Below, piece after piece: positions 35,630-43,951 of a stretch of 64,000 bases of DNA. Source of the DNA: Bacillota bacterium (GTDB lineage: Bacteria > Bacillota > Clostridia > Clostridiales > Clostridiaceae); NCBI GenBank assembly GCA_023424785.1, contig JAFADP010000031.1:1-64000 (forward strand), in the 5' to 3' direction. The translations under genes were made by a program, and so were the position numbers. The notes under the pieces were generated by a model that searched no databases, had not been told where the DNA came from, and saw only the letters and a list, made by a program, of their open reading frames with translations. Positions within the stretch are counted from its first letter, which is position 1. The number at the start of each line of letters is the position of its first letter.

Positions 35630-35662
35630 AAGGTTATATTCGAGAGAGAATATGACCTTTTA
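35630..35662 (+). terminator. intrinsic terminator after the VTC operon
   Basis: A 12-bp stem AAGGTTATATTC / GAATATGACCTT (one G-U) with a 6-nt loop and T-rich tail. Confidence 0.7.
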
Positions 35663-35750
35663 TCTATCTAAAGTATTAATGGTTTTATTTTGCAGAGAAA
35701 TATTATTAAAAAAGTGTATAAATATTATTAAAAGAATTTTAAAAGAACTA

Positions 35751-35785
35751 TGGTATTATACTTAATGAATTGATAATCAATATCG
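35751..35785 (+). promoter_or_regulatory. promoter with Fur box for heme-uptake operon
   Basis: An extended -10 (TGGTATTAT, 35751-35759) is followed at 35771-35785 by TGATAATCAATATCG. This differs from the 7-1-7 Fur consensus TGATAATNATTATCA at only two positions. The site covers the transcription start region, as expected for iron-dependent repression. Confidence 0.65.
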
Positions 35786-35819
35786 ATTGAAAAAATAAAT
35801 AGTATAGGGAGATAAATTT

Positions 35820-37649
35820 ATGTTAAAAAATAAAATTAGTAAACTATTAGCTATGACAATGATTGTAAGTTCATTATCAGTATTAAATATTCAAAGAGCT
35901 GGGGCAGCAGAAATTAGTACAATTTCTCAAGTAGCATATGAAAACTCTATAAAAGATGGAAGTTATAATGTATTAAATGATGTGGAATATGTAGGTTCAG
36001 GAAATGCTGAAATAGGATATGGATCAGCAAGAGCAATGTTAAAAGAAGAAACTACTATTAATATAGAAAATGGGAAAGTTACTATGACTCTATCATTTAA
36101 TGAAATGTATGATATGATAACTAGTACTCAAATAGTATTAGATGGACAAGCTTTAGAAATAAATGAAGATAAGACTAACAGAACAATATCTTTTGAAGTT
36201 CCTTCAGTGGATGCACAAGTTCAAGTTGTTATGACAATGCCATTATCTGTACATTCAACAGTAGCATTTAATGTAATGAATGATGTGAGCAGTTTAGGTG
36301 ATATAGATTCATCAGAAGTAGAAAAACAAACTGTAGAAGTTTCAACAGATAGTAAAATGGCAGGAAATTTTTTAAATAAAACCGGTGAAATAGAAGTAAT
36401 AAATGGAGAAACTTATTTAACATTAACTATGACTGGAAGCAGTTATATGAATAATCAACAAGTTTATGTTAATGGAAATGAAGTAGAAGTTAACAGAAAT
36501 GTTAATGGAGATGAAACAACTTTAACTTTTAAGATTTCAAGTTTAAGTGATGCTATAAAAATTAAGGCTTATGTAGTACCTATGGGAAGAGATGTAGAAT
36601 TTAATGTATCCGTATCAGGAACTATTACAGAAGTGCCAGTGGAACCGGAAGTACCAGTGGAACCAGAAGTACCAGTGGAACCAGAAGTACCAGTAAAACC
36701 AGAGGCACCAGTAGAGCCAGAAACTCCATCACAGTCATCAAAGACTTCTACTATTAATGTATCAACAGACAGTGCAATGGCTGGAAACTTCGTAAAAAAT
36801 ACTGGAAAACTTGAAGAAATAAGTGGAGAAAAATATGTTACATTTACAATGACAGGAAGTACATATATGAGAGATCATGAAATATATGTAAATGGAACAA
36901 AAGTAAATTATACTAAAACTGTAAATGAAGATGAAGCAAGCTTTAGATTTAAGGTTTCGAGTTTAAGCGATTCAATAAAAATAAAAACATTTGTAACTGC
37001 AATGGGAAGAAGTGTAGAATTTAATTTAACATTATCAGAACAAGATGGTAATAATGATTCAAGTAATAATGGTTCAAGCAGTAATAATTCAAGCAATAAT
37101 AACTCATCAAACAATGGGTCATCAAATAGTGCAACAACTAATGAAACAACAAACAATACAACAAATACAGGAAGTGCAACTCAAACTATAACAACAAGAG
37201 TTTATGCAATACAAAATGAAGTTTACCATGAAAGTACAACTGGTCAAGAAATGGCTAGAAAATACTTAAATTCAACTTCTAAGGTTGAAGAAATAAATGG
37301 TGTTTACTATGTAACATTAACATTTACAGGAAGTTCATTTATGCAGGACCATGTAATTTATGTTAATGGAAGCAAAGCAAGTACAACTAAGTCAACTAAT
37401 GGAGATGAAATAAGCATAAGATTTATGGTTTCAAGTCTAGATGACACTATAAAAGTTAGTACATTTGTTGTGCCAATGAATAGAAATGTAGAATTCCAAG
37501 TTAAATTATTAAAAGATACTTTAACATTTGTTAGTGAAACTACAGTAGAAGTACCTGCAACATCAGATCCAATTAGTATGGGATGGTTAGCTGGATTAGC
37601 TATAATGTCATTAGGTTCAGGAATAGTAGCATTTAAGAAAAGAAAGTAA
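35820..37649 (+). CDS. surface heme-binding protein with four NEAT-like domains
   Basis: 609 aa. A signal peptide (1-30) precedes a diverged NEAT-like domain (about 45-155) and three well-conserved ones (about 170-265, 310-405, 458-575). Each has a helix motif TGSxYM/TGSSFM, a VNG turn and a strand VxPMGRxVEF or a close variant. Linkers are a (VPVEPE)n stretch and an Asn/Ser-rich segment. The C-terminus has VPATSDP, a hydrophobic segment and a KKRK tail, resembling a sortase sorting signal. It is the first gene of the heme operon behind a Fur-box promoter. Expected job: bind heme or hemoprotein at the cell surface and pass heme to the next protein (Shr/IsdB-like). Confidence 0.85.
   Translation: MLKNKISKLLAMTMIVSSLSVLNIQRAGAAEISTISQVAYENSIKDGSYNVLNDVEYVGSGNAEIGYGSARAMLKEETTINIENGKVTMTLSFNEMYDMITSTQIVLDGQALEINEDKTNRTISFEVPSVDAQVQVVMTMPLSVHSTVAFNVMNDVSSLGDIDSSEVEKQTVEVSTDSKMAGNFLNKTGEIEVINGETYLTLTMTGSSYMNNQQVYVNGNEVEVNRNVNGDETTLTFKISSLSDAIKIKAYVVPMGRDVEFNVSVSGTITEVPVEPEVPVEPEVPVEPEVPVKPEAPVEPETPSQSSKTSTINVSTDSAMAGNFVKNTGKLEEISGEKYVTFTMTGSTYMRDHEIYVNGTKVNYTKTVNEDEASFRFKVSSLSDSIKIKTFVTAMGRSVEFNLTLSEQDGNNDSSNNGSSSNNSSNNNSSNNGSSNSATTNETTNNTTNTGSATQTITTRVYAIQNEVYHESTTGQEMARKYLNSTSKVEEINGVYYVTLTFTGSSFMQDHVIYVNGSKASTTKSTNGDEISIRFMVSSLDDTIKVSTFVVPMNRNVEFQVKLLKDTLTFVSETTVEVPATSDPISMGWLAGLAIMSLGSGIVAFKKRK
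36629..36728 (+). repeat. tandem repeat encoding VPVEPE linker
   Basis: 18-bp units of the form GTACCAGTGGAACCAGAA are repeated about five times, with divergence toward the 3' end, between NEAT domains 2 and 3. Confidence 0.8.
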
Positions 37650-37662
37650 TTAGACTATTTTG

Positions 37663-37694
37663 GGGTAAAGGGATAAATTCCCCTTTACCCTTTT
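37663..37694 (+). terminator. attenuating terminator inside the heme operon
   Basis: A 10-bp stem GGGTAAAGGG / CCCTTTACCC followed by TTTT lies between the first and second heme genes. It probably lowers expression of the downstream transport genes relative to the surface receptor. Confidence 0.7.
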
Positions 37695-37718
37695 ACCATG
37701 TAAAAAGAGAGGATAAAG

Positions 37719-38360
37719 ATGAAATTAATTAATAAATTAACAAGAGTATTATTAGCAGTTACTATTTTATTTTCATTAGGAAATAGAGTAGTACTTGCAG
37801 ATGAAATAGAAAGTGGAATATATAGTTTAGAAAATGATGTGTATCATGAATCAGACATAGGAATGTCAATGTCAAGAAGTTATTTAGAACCTACAATGGA
37901 AGTAGAAGTTAGAAGTAGTGGAATAACATATACAATAGGATTTTTAGGTAGTGAGTATATGGAGAACTATAGAATGAAACTTAGTGATGAAGAAGTTCCA
38001 GTAGAAATAATTACTGAAGGTGTAGAAGAAGGCACTGTAAAATTAAAAGTTGAAGTTGATAAGTTAGATGCTGATATGGAAGCACTTATTTATGTAGGTC
38101 CAATGGAAAGAGATGTAGAGTTTTCTGTAATACCTAAATTAGAAACTTTAACATTAATTGAAGCCATAGAGGAAGAATCAGAAGTAATAGAAGAAGAACA
38201 AGAAGAATCAGTAGATGAAAGCAAAGAAGATACTACAGAAGAAGTTGAATTAGAAGAAGAAAAAAGTTACATGCCATTAGTAATAGGTGGAGTAGTAGTT
38301 ATTGTAGCTTTAGGTGTAGGGTTTACAATTTTCAAATCTAAGAGAAATGGAGATAAGTAA
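37719..38360 (+). CDS. single-NEAT membrane-anchored heme protein (Shp-like)
   Basis: 213 aa. A signal peptide (to about residue 28) precedes one NEAT-like domain (about 33-140), with LGSEYMENY and YVGPMERDVEF matching the domains of the preceding gene. A Glu-rich stalk follows, with a C-terminal membrane segment (MPLVIGGVVVIVALGVGFTIF) and a basic tail. This is the layout of streptococcal Shp, the relay between the surface receptor and the lipoprotein. It overlaps the next gene by one base. Start after AAAGAGAGGATAAAG. Confidence 0.85.
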   Translation: MKLINKLTRVLLAVTILFSLGNRVVLADEIESGIYSLENDVYHESDIGMSMSRSYLEPTMEVEVRSSGITYTIGFLGSEYMENYRMKLSDEEVPVEIITEGVEEGTVKLKVEVDKLDADMEALIYVGPMERDVEFSVIPKLETLTLIEAIEEESEVIEEEQEESVDESKEDTTEEVELEEEKSYMPLVIGGVVVIVALGVGFTIFKSKRNGDK

Positions 38361-39238
38361 TGAAAGTTAAGAGAGTTTTATCAATACTATGTGCATCTAT
38401 TATATCATTAGGATTAATAGGATGTGGTAGTAGTAATTTAGATAATAATACTAAAAGTGAAAGCGGAGAAGAAGTTGTAGTTGCAACATCTGTAGCTGTA
38501 ACTGAAATTTTAGATGCTTTAGGAGTAGAAGTGGCTGGAGTTCCATCAACATATTATGAGTTACCAGAAAGTACAAAAGATGCAGTAGAAGTTGGAAATC
38601 CAATGAACCCAGACTTAGAAATAATTAAATCATTAAATCCAAGTGTTGTAGTATCTGTAGATACTTTAGGATCAGATTACATAAGCTTATTTGAAGAAAA
38701 TAATATTCCAAGTGAATTTGTTTCATTAACTAGTTTAGAAGGATTAAAGGAAACAATAAAAAAATTAGGTGAGAGATTTTCTAAGGAAGATAAAGCAGCA
38801 GAAATATTAGCAGAGCTTGAACTTAAAGAAGAAGAAGTAAGTAACATAGAAAATGAAAATAAGCCTAATATAATGGTTATATTTGCAGCACCAGGTTCTA
38901 CTATGCTTGCAACACCATCATCATATATTGGAAATTTAGTAGAATTAGTTGGAGGAAATAATATAATACAAGATAGTAATTCATCTTTTGTAACATATAA
39001 TAAAGAAGAGTTATCAAAGTTAAATCCAGATAAGATTTTAGTAATGGTACATGCAATGCCAGAAGAAACTAAAGCAGCTTTAGAAAAAGAAATGTCAAGT
39101 GACACCACATGGCAAAGTATACAAGCTGTTAAAGATGGAAATGTAGTTTATTTAGATAATACTTATTTTGGTATGAGTGCAAACTTAAAGAGTATTGAAG
39201 GTTTAGATATTTTAAGTGATATAGTTCACAATAATTAG
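38360..39238 (+). CDS. heme ABC transporter binding lipoprotein (HtsA/IsdE-like)
   Basis: 292 aa. Lipobox GLIGC (C22), then the cluster A fold: TEILDALGVEVAGVPSTYYELP in the first lobe, PDLEIIKSLNPSVVVS, a linker helix and a second lobe including NLVELVGGNNII and LNPDKILVMVHAMPEETK. By position (directly after the NEAT proteins and before the FecCD permease) it should receive heme from the Shp-like protein. Candidate axial ligands are methionines such as those in NPMNPD and VHAMPE; this is a guess. Start and stop are coupled to the preceding gene. Confidence 0.88.
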   Translation: MKVKRVLSILCASIISLGLIGCGSSNLDNNTKSESGEEVVVATSVAVTEILDALGVEVAGVPSTYYELPESTKDAVEVGNPMNPDLEIIKSLNPSVVVSVDTLGSDYISLFEENNIPSEFVSLTSLEGLKETIKKLGERFSKEDKAAEILAELELKEEEVSNIENENKPNIMVIFAAPGSTMLATPSSYIGNLVELVGGNNIIQDSNSSFVTYNKEELSKLNPDKILVMVHAMPEETKAALEKEMSSDTTWQSIQAVKDGNVVYLDNTYFGMSANLKSIEGLDILSDIVHNN

Positions 39239-39258
39239 AAAAGTAGTGAGGATTAATT

Positions 39259-40239
39259 ATGAAAAAATCAAAAATACTATTAATAATATTATCACTAGTT
39301 TTACTAATAGCATCAATATTACTTTCATTAAAGCTTGGAAGTATAGATATTACTTTTAAGGAGCTTATTACTGGTTTATTTTCTGGTAGTAATGAAAGCA
39401 ATATAGGAATAATAAAAGATTTAAGAGTACCAAGAGTAATAGCTGGTGTTTTAGTTGGAGCTAATTTAGCTATTGCAGGGGTATTACTTCAATCTGTAAT
39501 AAGAAATCCATTAGCAGACCCATATATAACAGGAATATCTTCAGGTGCATGTATGGTTACAGTATTTTTAATGGTATGTGTACCTAGTGTAACAACATTA
39601 AGACCTTTATTTGGATTTTTAGGTGGACTAGTATGTTGTTCAATTATTTATTTTATGTCATATAAAAAGGGATTATCTCCAATAAGAATTGTCCTTGCAG
39701 GAGCAGCTTGCAATGCATTATTAACAGGATTATCTTCTATGATAACAATAAGTTCAGGTCTTGGAGCTTCTAATATACAAAAATGGATGATGGGAAGTTT
39801 AGCTACAGTAACGTGGAGTAATGTTTATATATTACTATGCTATTCAATAATAGGAATAGTAGGTGCAATGTTATTAAGTAAGATTTGTAATATACTTGTT
39901 TTAGGAAATAAAAATGCAAAAAGCTTAGGATTTAATGCAGAGTTATATATGTGTATAGTTACAGTAGTAGCAGTATTTTTAGCTAGTGTTTCAACATCAA
40001 TTGCTGGGCTTGTTTCATTTGTAGGACTAGTAGTGCCACATATTTGTAGAATGATAATAGGATCAAATCACAAATTATTAATACCTTTTAGTGGAGTTGT
40101 AGGAGGAGTATTAGTATTACTTTGTGATACTGTTGGAAGGATGGCAATGAAACCATATGAAATACCAGTAGGAATAGTAACTTGTATAGTAGGTGCCCCA
40201 TTCTTTTTATATCTCTTAAGAAGGAGTGATTTAAAGTAA
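39259..40239 (+). CDS. heme ABC transporter permease (FecCD family)
   Basis: 326 aa with about nine to ten membrane segments. Family landmarks are LRVPRVIAGVLVGANLAIAG and QSVIRNPLADPYITGISSGA near the N-terminus and VSFVGLVVPHICRMIIG near residue 255 (coupling region to the ATPase). It forms the homodimeric channel for the heme importer. It starts after AGTAGTGAGGATTAATT and overlaps the ATPase gene by one base. Confidence 0.93.
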   Translation: MKKSKILLIILSLVLLIASILLSLKLGSIDITFKELITGLFSGSNESNIGIIKDLRVPRVIAGVLVGANLAIAGVLLQSVIRNPLADPYITGISSGACMVTVFLMVCVPSVTTLRPLFGFLGGLVCCSIIYFMSYKKGLSPIRIVLAGAACNALLTGLSSMITISSGLGASNIQKWMMGSLATVTWSNVYILLCYSIIGIVGAMLLSKICNILVLGNKNAKSLGFNAELYMCIVTVVAVFLASVSTSIAGLVSFVGLVVPHICRMIIGSNHKLLIPFSGVVGGVLVLLCDTVGRMAMKPYEIPVGIVTCIVGAPFFLYLLRRSDLK

Positions 40240-41012
40240 TGATAAAGGCAGAAAATTTAAATTTCTCTTATGAAAAGGGTAAGGAATTTATAAAAGGTTT
40301 AAATGTAAAAATTGAAGAGGGAAAAATAACCACAATATTAGGGCCTAATGGTAGTGGAAAATCTACATTATTAAGTTTATTCTGTGGATTAAATAAAGGA
40401 ACTTCTGGAAAAATTTTAATAGAAGATATGGATATAAAGAAATTAAAATATAAAAACATAGCAAAACTTATTTCTGTAGTTCATCAACAAAATACTGTTC
40501 CAGATGATATTACAGTAGAAGAGGTAGTGGCATATGGAAGAATACCTCATAAAGGATATTTTCAAGGTTCTAATAAAGAAGACGAAGAAATAGTAAATTG
40601 GGCAATAGAGAAAACAGGGTTATCTGCCCTAAGAAATAAAGCAGTTATGAGTATGTCAGGTGGAGAAAGACAAAGAGTTTTTATAGCTATGGCATTAGCT
40701 CAAAAAAGTAAAATACTATTTTTAGATGAACCAACAACATATCTTGATATTTACCATCAAGTAGAAATACTTGAATTAGTTAAAAAGCTTAATGAAGAAG
40801 AAAAATTAACAGTAGTTATGGTGCTTCACGATATAAATCAAGCTTTAAAATATAGTAATAATATTATAGTTATGAAAAATGGTAAAATAATAAAAAGTGG
40901 AAAAGTAGAAGAAGTTATAAATATTAAGTTATTAAATGATGTTTATAATATAGGTGGATTTATAACAGAAGATAATAATGAGAAGTTTTTTGTACCATTA
41001 AAGCTTACATAA
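40239..41012 (+). CDS. heme ABC transporter ATP-binding protein
   Basis: 257 aa. Walker A GPNGSGKS (35-42), signature MSGGERQRV (near 140), Walker B ILFLDEP (near 160-166) and the switch histidine in VLHDINQA. FecE/FhuC type. It is the last gene of the operon, followed by a strong terminator. The preceding permease stop overlaps its ATG. Confidence 0.94.
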   Translation: MIKAENLNFSYEKGKEFIKGLNVKIEEGKITTILGPNGSGKSTLLSLFCGLNKGTSGKILIEDMDIKKLKYKNIAKLISVVHQQNTVPDDITVEEVVAYGRIPHKGYFQGSNKEDEEIVNWAIEKTGLSALRNKAVMSMSGGERQRVFIAMALAQKSKILFLDEPTTYLDIYHQVEILELVKKLNEEEKLTVVMVLHDINQALKYSNNIIVMKNGKIIKSGKVEEVINIKLLNDVYNIGGFITEDNNEKFFVPLKLT

Positions 41013-41037
41013 TTTAATGTAGACTTTTTGAAGTGTA

Positions 41038-41071
41038 AAAATCCCTCTAGATAAAATCTAGAGGGATTTTA
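41038..41071. terminator. bidirectional terminator, heme operon / NADH oxidase
   Basis: A 14-bp perfect stem AAAATCCCTCTAGA / TCTAGAGGGATTTT with a 5-nt loop, between convergent genes. Confidence 0.9.
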
Positions 41072-41074
41072 GTA

Positions 41075-42409
41075 TTATTCAGCATTAAGCGCTGCCATTG
41101 TAATATAGTTATATGGTTGATTAAAGTGTGGTAAGAAAAATGTATCTAAAAGTTTTAATTTATCTATAGTAACCTTTTCTTGTATAGCAAGTGAGAACAT
41201 ATGAATACCTAATGATATATCAGCCTTAGATACTAATTGAGCTCCAAGTATTACTCTAGTATCTTTATCATAAACTATTCTAATAGTAACTTGTTCATTT
41301 CCGTGTTCAATAAATGGTGCTTTTTGTAGGTCTGAGTATTGTGTATAAGTAGCATTATATCCTTGGGCTTTAGCTTTCTTTAAAGTAAGACCTGTAGAAA
41401 CCATGTTAAATCCAAATATACTAATAGCATTAGATCCTTGAACTCCAATTGATTCTAGTGGATTTCCACATACGTTATTAGCAGCTACTATACCTGAACG
41501 TACTGAGTTAGTTGCAAGAGCAATGTAATTTAAATCATTAATAGAATTATCATAAACTGTTGCACAATCACCTATTGCATAAACATCTTTTATACTTGTT
41601 TCTTGATGAGCATTTACAACATAAGCTCCATTTTTGAATAATTTTAAATGGTCTTTTCCAAGTTCATTATTTGGTCTAAATCCTATAGCCATAATGACCA
41701 TATCTGCATCAAAAGTTTCTTTATCAGTAACAACTTTTTCAACTTTATTATCACCAATAAATTCAATAACCTTTTGACCAAATGCAAGATTAATTCCATG
41801 TTCTCTTAGGTTCTTATCCATCATTGAAGTAAACTCTTCATCGTAATAAGTAGAAAGACTTGTGTCTGCTAAATCTATTAAAGTAACATTTTTATCAACT
41901 CTCTTAAATGCTTCTGCAAGTTCAACACCAATATATCCAGCACCAACAACTACTACGTTATTAATTTCTTCATGTTGTAGTTTATTAATAACTTCTTCAG
42001 CATTTTGATAAAGTTTAACTAATTGTACATTTTCAAGGTCTGTACCTTTTATATTTGGAATAATAGGTAGAGATCCAGTAGCTAAAATAATTTTATCAAA
42101 GCTTTCTTCGTATTTTTCACCATTTTTACCAGTTGCATAAACAATTTTCTTATCATAATCAATTGAGTCTACACTAGTTTCCATATAAATAGTAGCACCT
42201 TTTTCTTCTAATTTTTCCTTAGATGAATAAAATAAACCTTCGGGACCATTAATTTGTTTTCCTATCCAAAGTGCCATACCACATCCTAAAAAACTAATGT
42301 TTGAATTTACATCAAATCCAATTACTTCATTTCCTTCAAAGTTATCTAATATTGTATTAATAGCAGCTGTTCCTGCATGGTTTACACCTACAACTATAAT
42401 CTTACTCAT
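41075..42409 (-). CDS. FAD-dependent NADH oxidase, probably water-forming
   Basis: 444 aa of the pyridine nucleotide-disulfide family. The single redox cysteine sits in [16 protein letters not shown] (about C43), the hallmark of NADH oxidase/peroxidase and CoA-disulfide reductase. NAD site [16 protein letters not shown] and FAD site [10 protein letters not shown] follow. The extended MALWIG context matches water-forming Nox best, though CoA-disulfide reductase is a rival. In an anaerobe it would remove O2 using NADH. The ATG follows AAAGGAGAAATATGA. It is divergent from the unknown-protein/hemerythrin pair, which supports an oxygen-related role. Confidence 0.88.
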   Translation of the reverse strand: MSKIIVVGVNHAGTAAINTILDNFEGNEVIGFDVNSNISFLGCGMALWIGKQINGPEGLFYSSKEKLEEKGATIYMETSVDSIDYDKKIVYATGKNGEKYEESFDKIILATGSLPIIPNIKGTDLENVQLVKLYQNAEEVINKLQHEEINNVVVVGAGYIGVELAEAFKRVDKNVTLIDLADTSLSTYYDEEFTSMMDKNLREHGINLAFGQKVIEFIGDNKVEKVVTDKETFDADMVIMAIGFRPNNELGKDHLKLFKNGAYVVNAHQETSIKDVYAIGDCATVYDNSINDLNYIALATNSVRSGIVAANNVCGNPLESIGVQGSNAISIFGFNMVSTGLTLKKAKAQGYNATYTQYSDLQKAPFIEHGNEQVTIRIVYDKDTRVILGAQLVSKADISLGIHMFSLAIQEKVTIDKLKLLDTFFLPHFNQPYNYITMAALNAE

Positions 42410-42521
42410 TCATATTTCTCCTTTTAAATATTTGTCTTTTTAAAGTTATAAATATTAGAACAATTATTATTAATAATTATTATTCCCCAAAATTATTGCT
42501 ATATTTATAAATAATATTTAT

Positions 42522-42537
42522 TATCTAATATTAGATA
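42522..42537. promoter_or_regulatory. 16-bp perfect palindrome in the Nox/hemerythrin intergenic region
   Basis: TATCTAATATTAGATA is a perfect inverted repeat in the ~260-bp divergent region. The rest of that region is plain AT-rich DNA. It could be an operator shared by both units; at this base composition chance is also possible. Confidence 0.35.
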
Positions 42538-42671
42538 TTAATTTTCAAGGTTTTTCTATTAAAGATATAAATTAATTTTAGTATTTTTATATTTGTAACA
42601 AATGCTACAGATAAATTTGAGAAAATTGAGTAAACTATTATTAACATTTTATGATAAGGAGAAGAATAGTT

Positions 42672-43304
42672 ATGAGTTTATTTTTAGGAAAGATACATTA
42701 CTGGCTATTTAATAAAATAGTTTGGTTTGAAGGATTAGAAGAAGATATAATAAAGTTAGCTAAGGAAAAAGGACTTGATATAGATACTTTACAAAAAGAA
42801 ATCAATAATAAATATGGCGAAAAGCTACCTAATCTTCCATTAGAAGAAATGATAGATGAAGGAAATATTCATGGGTGGTTACAAGGAAAAATTAATTCAG
42901 CAGAAGGAAGACTTGCTTCATGGACAGTAGAGATTTTAAATAATGATAAAAATTCAATTTACGATTTAGAAAAAATATATATAAGTCAAGGAATTTCAGC
43001 AGCTATTGAGGCTAAAAAAGAAGGAAAAGCTTGTTTAAATGCTGTAGACATTTTTAATACTATGAATGATTATATTTTAGATGGTATGCCTTGTGATAGA
43101 GTTAATGAAGTTATACATTCAGAAGAAAATATAGTTAAATGGACAAGAAGAATTTGTGTTCATAATGATATATGGACTTCAGTTGGTGGCGATGTGAAGG
43201 TATTTTATCACTTAAGAAACTTATGGATTAAATCTTTTGTAAATGAGATAAATAATGATTTTGAATATGTAGAACAAGAAGAATTTATTATTAGAAGAAA
43301 GTAG
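42672..43304 (+). CDS. uncharacterised 210-aa soluble protein next to hemerythrin
   Basis: I do not recognise this family. It is predicted soluble and mostly helical with many Trp residues (HYWLF, GWLQG, ASWTVEI, DIWTSVGGD). Notable segments are KACLNAVDIFNTMNDYILDGMPCDR and WTRRICVHNDIW, which bring two or three Cys and a His into possible proximity. ATG 42672 (MSLFLGK) is preferred, with AAGGAG about ten bases upstream; the open frame begins at 42651 without a site. It is eight bases before the hemerythrin gene, so it is co-transcribed and probably works in the same oxygen or NO response. Confidence 0.75.
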   Translation: MSLFLGKIHYWLFNKIVWFEGLEEDIIKLAKEKGLDIDTLQKEINNKYGEKLPNLPLEEMIDEGNIHGWLQGKINSAEGRLASWTVEILNNDKNSIYDLEKIYISQGISAAIEAKKEGKACLNAVDIFNTMNDYILDGMPCDRVNEVIHSEENIVKWTRRICVHNDIWTSVGGDVKVFYHLRNLWIKSFVNEINNDFEYVEQEEFIIRRK

Positions 43305-43312
43305 GGATTTAA

Positions 43313-43861
43313 ATGAATGCTATAGAAATATTAATAGAAGAACATAATAATATAAAGGTATTATTAGACATAGTTAGAAAAGCTAATTTAAAGCTTATAA
43401 ATGGGGAAAAAGTAAATGATGAAGATTTTAGAAATATAATATACTTTATAAGAAACTATGCAGACTCTCATCATCATCAAAAAGAAGAAATATTTTTATT
43501 TAATAGAATGGTAGATGAAATAGGACCTACAGCGGAAAAGTTAGTAAAGCATGGAATGCTTGTAGAACATGATTTAGGAAGACTTTATATAAAACAATTA
43601 GAAGAAGCCTTAGATAAGTATAAAGAAGGAAATGAAGAGTTTAAATTAGATATAATAGGAAATGCATTTTCATATACAGATTTATTATCAAGACATATTT
43701 TTAAAGAAGATAATGTTGCATATAAATTTGCGGAAAGAGAATTATCTAAAGAGTTAATAGATAAAATAAATAAAGAGTGTTTAGAGTTTGAAGATAAAAA
43801 TAACAATGTAAAAGAAAAATGTTTAGATATTTTAGAAAAACTTAAAAAGAAATACTTATAA
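43313..43861 (+). CDS. hemerythrin-domain protein
   Basis: 182 aa. Ligand candidates in order are EEHNNI (His near 11), DSHHHQKEE (HxxxE), LVEHDLGR (His) and SRHIFKEDN (HxxxxD), the set needed for a non-heme di-iron site. An additional charged helix forms the C-terminus. Hemerythrin-like proteins bind O2 or NO, or act in Fe-S repair. Here the partners are the divergent NADH oxidase and the unknown protein upstream. It starts on ATG 43313 after TAGGGATTTAA and ends before a strong terminator. Confidence 0.9.
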   Translation: MNAIEILIEEHNNIKVLLDIVRKANLKLINGEKVNDEDFRNIIYFIRNYADSHHHQKEEIFLFNRMVDEIGPTAEKLVKHGMLVEHDLGRLYIKQLEEALDKYKEGNEEFKLDIIGNAFSYTDLLSRHIFKEDNVAYKFAERELSKELIDKINKECLEFEDKNNNVKEKCLDILEKLKKKYL

Positions 43862-43862
43862 A

Positions 43863-43903
43863 AAATAAACCGTAACTTCATATTAGTTACGGTTTATTTT
43901 TTT
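43863..43903 (+). terminator. intrinsic terminator after hemerythrin gene
   Basis: A 15-bp perfect stem AAATAAACCGTAACT with its complement, a 7-nt loop and a T run. Confidence 0.88.
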
Positions 43904-43951
43904 ATATTTTACATAAACTAATAAAAATTAAGTTGGAGTTGGAGGAATAGT

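Noticed and set aside
36629..36728. Short regular repeats considered as a CRISPR array
   Set aside because: Units are contiguous 18-bp coding repeats without spacers, encoding VPVEPE within the surface protein.
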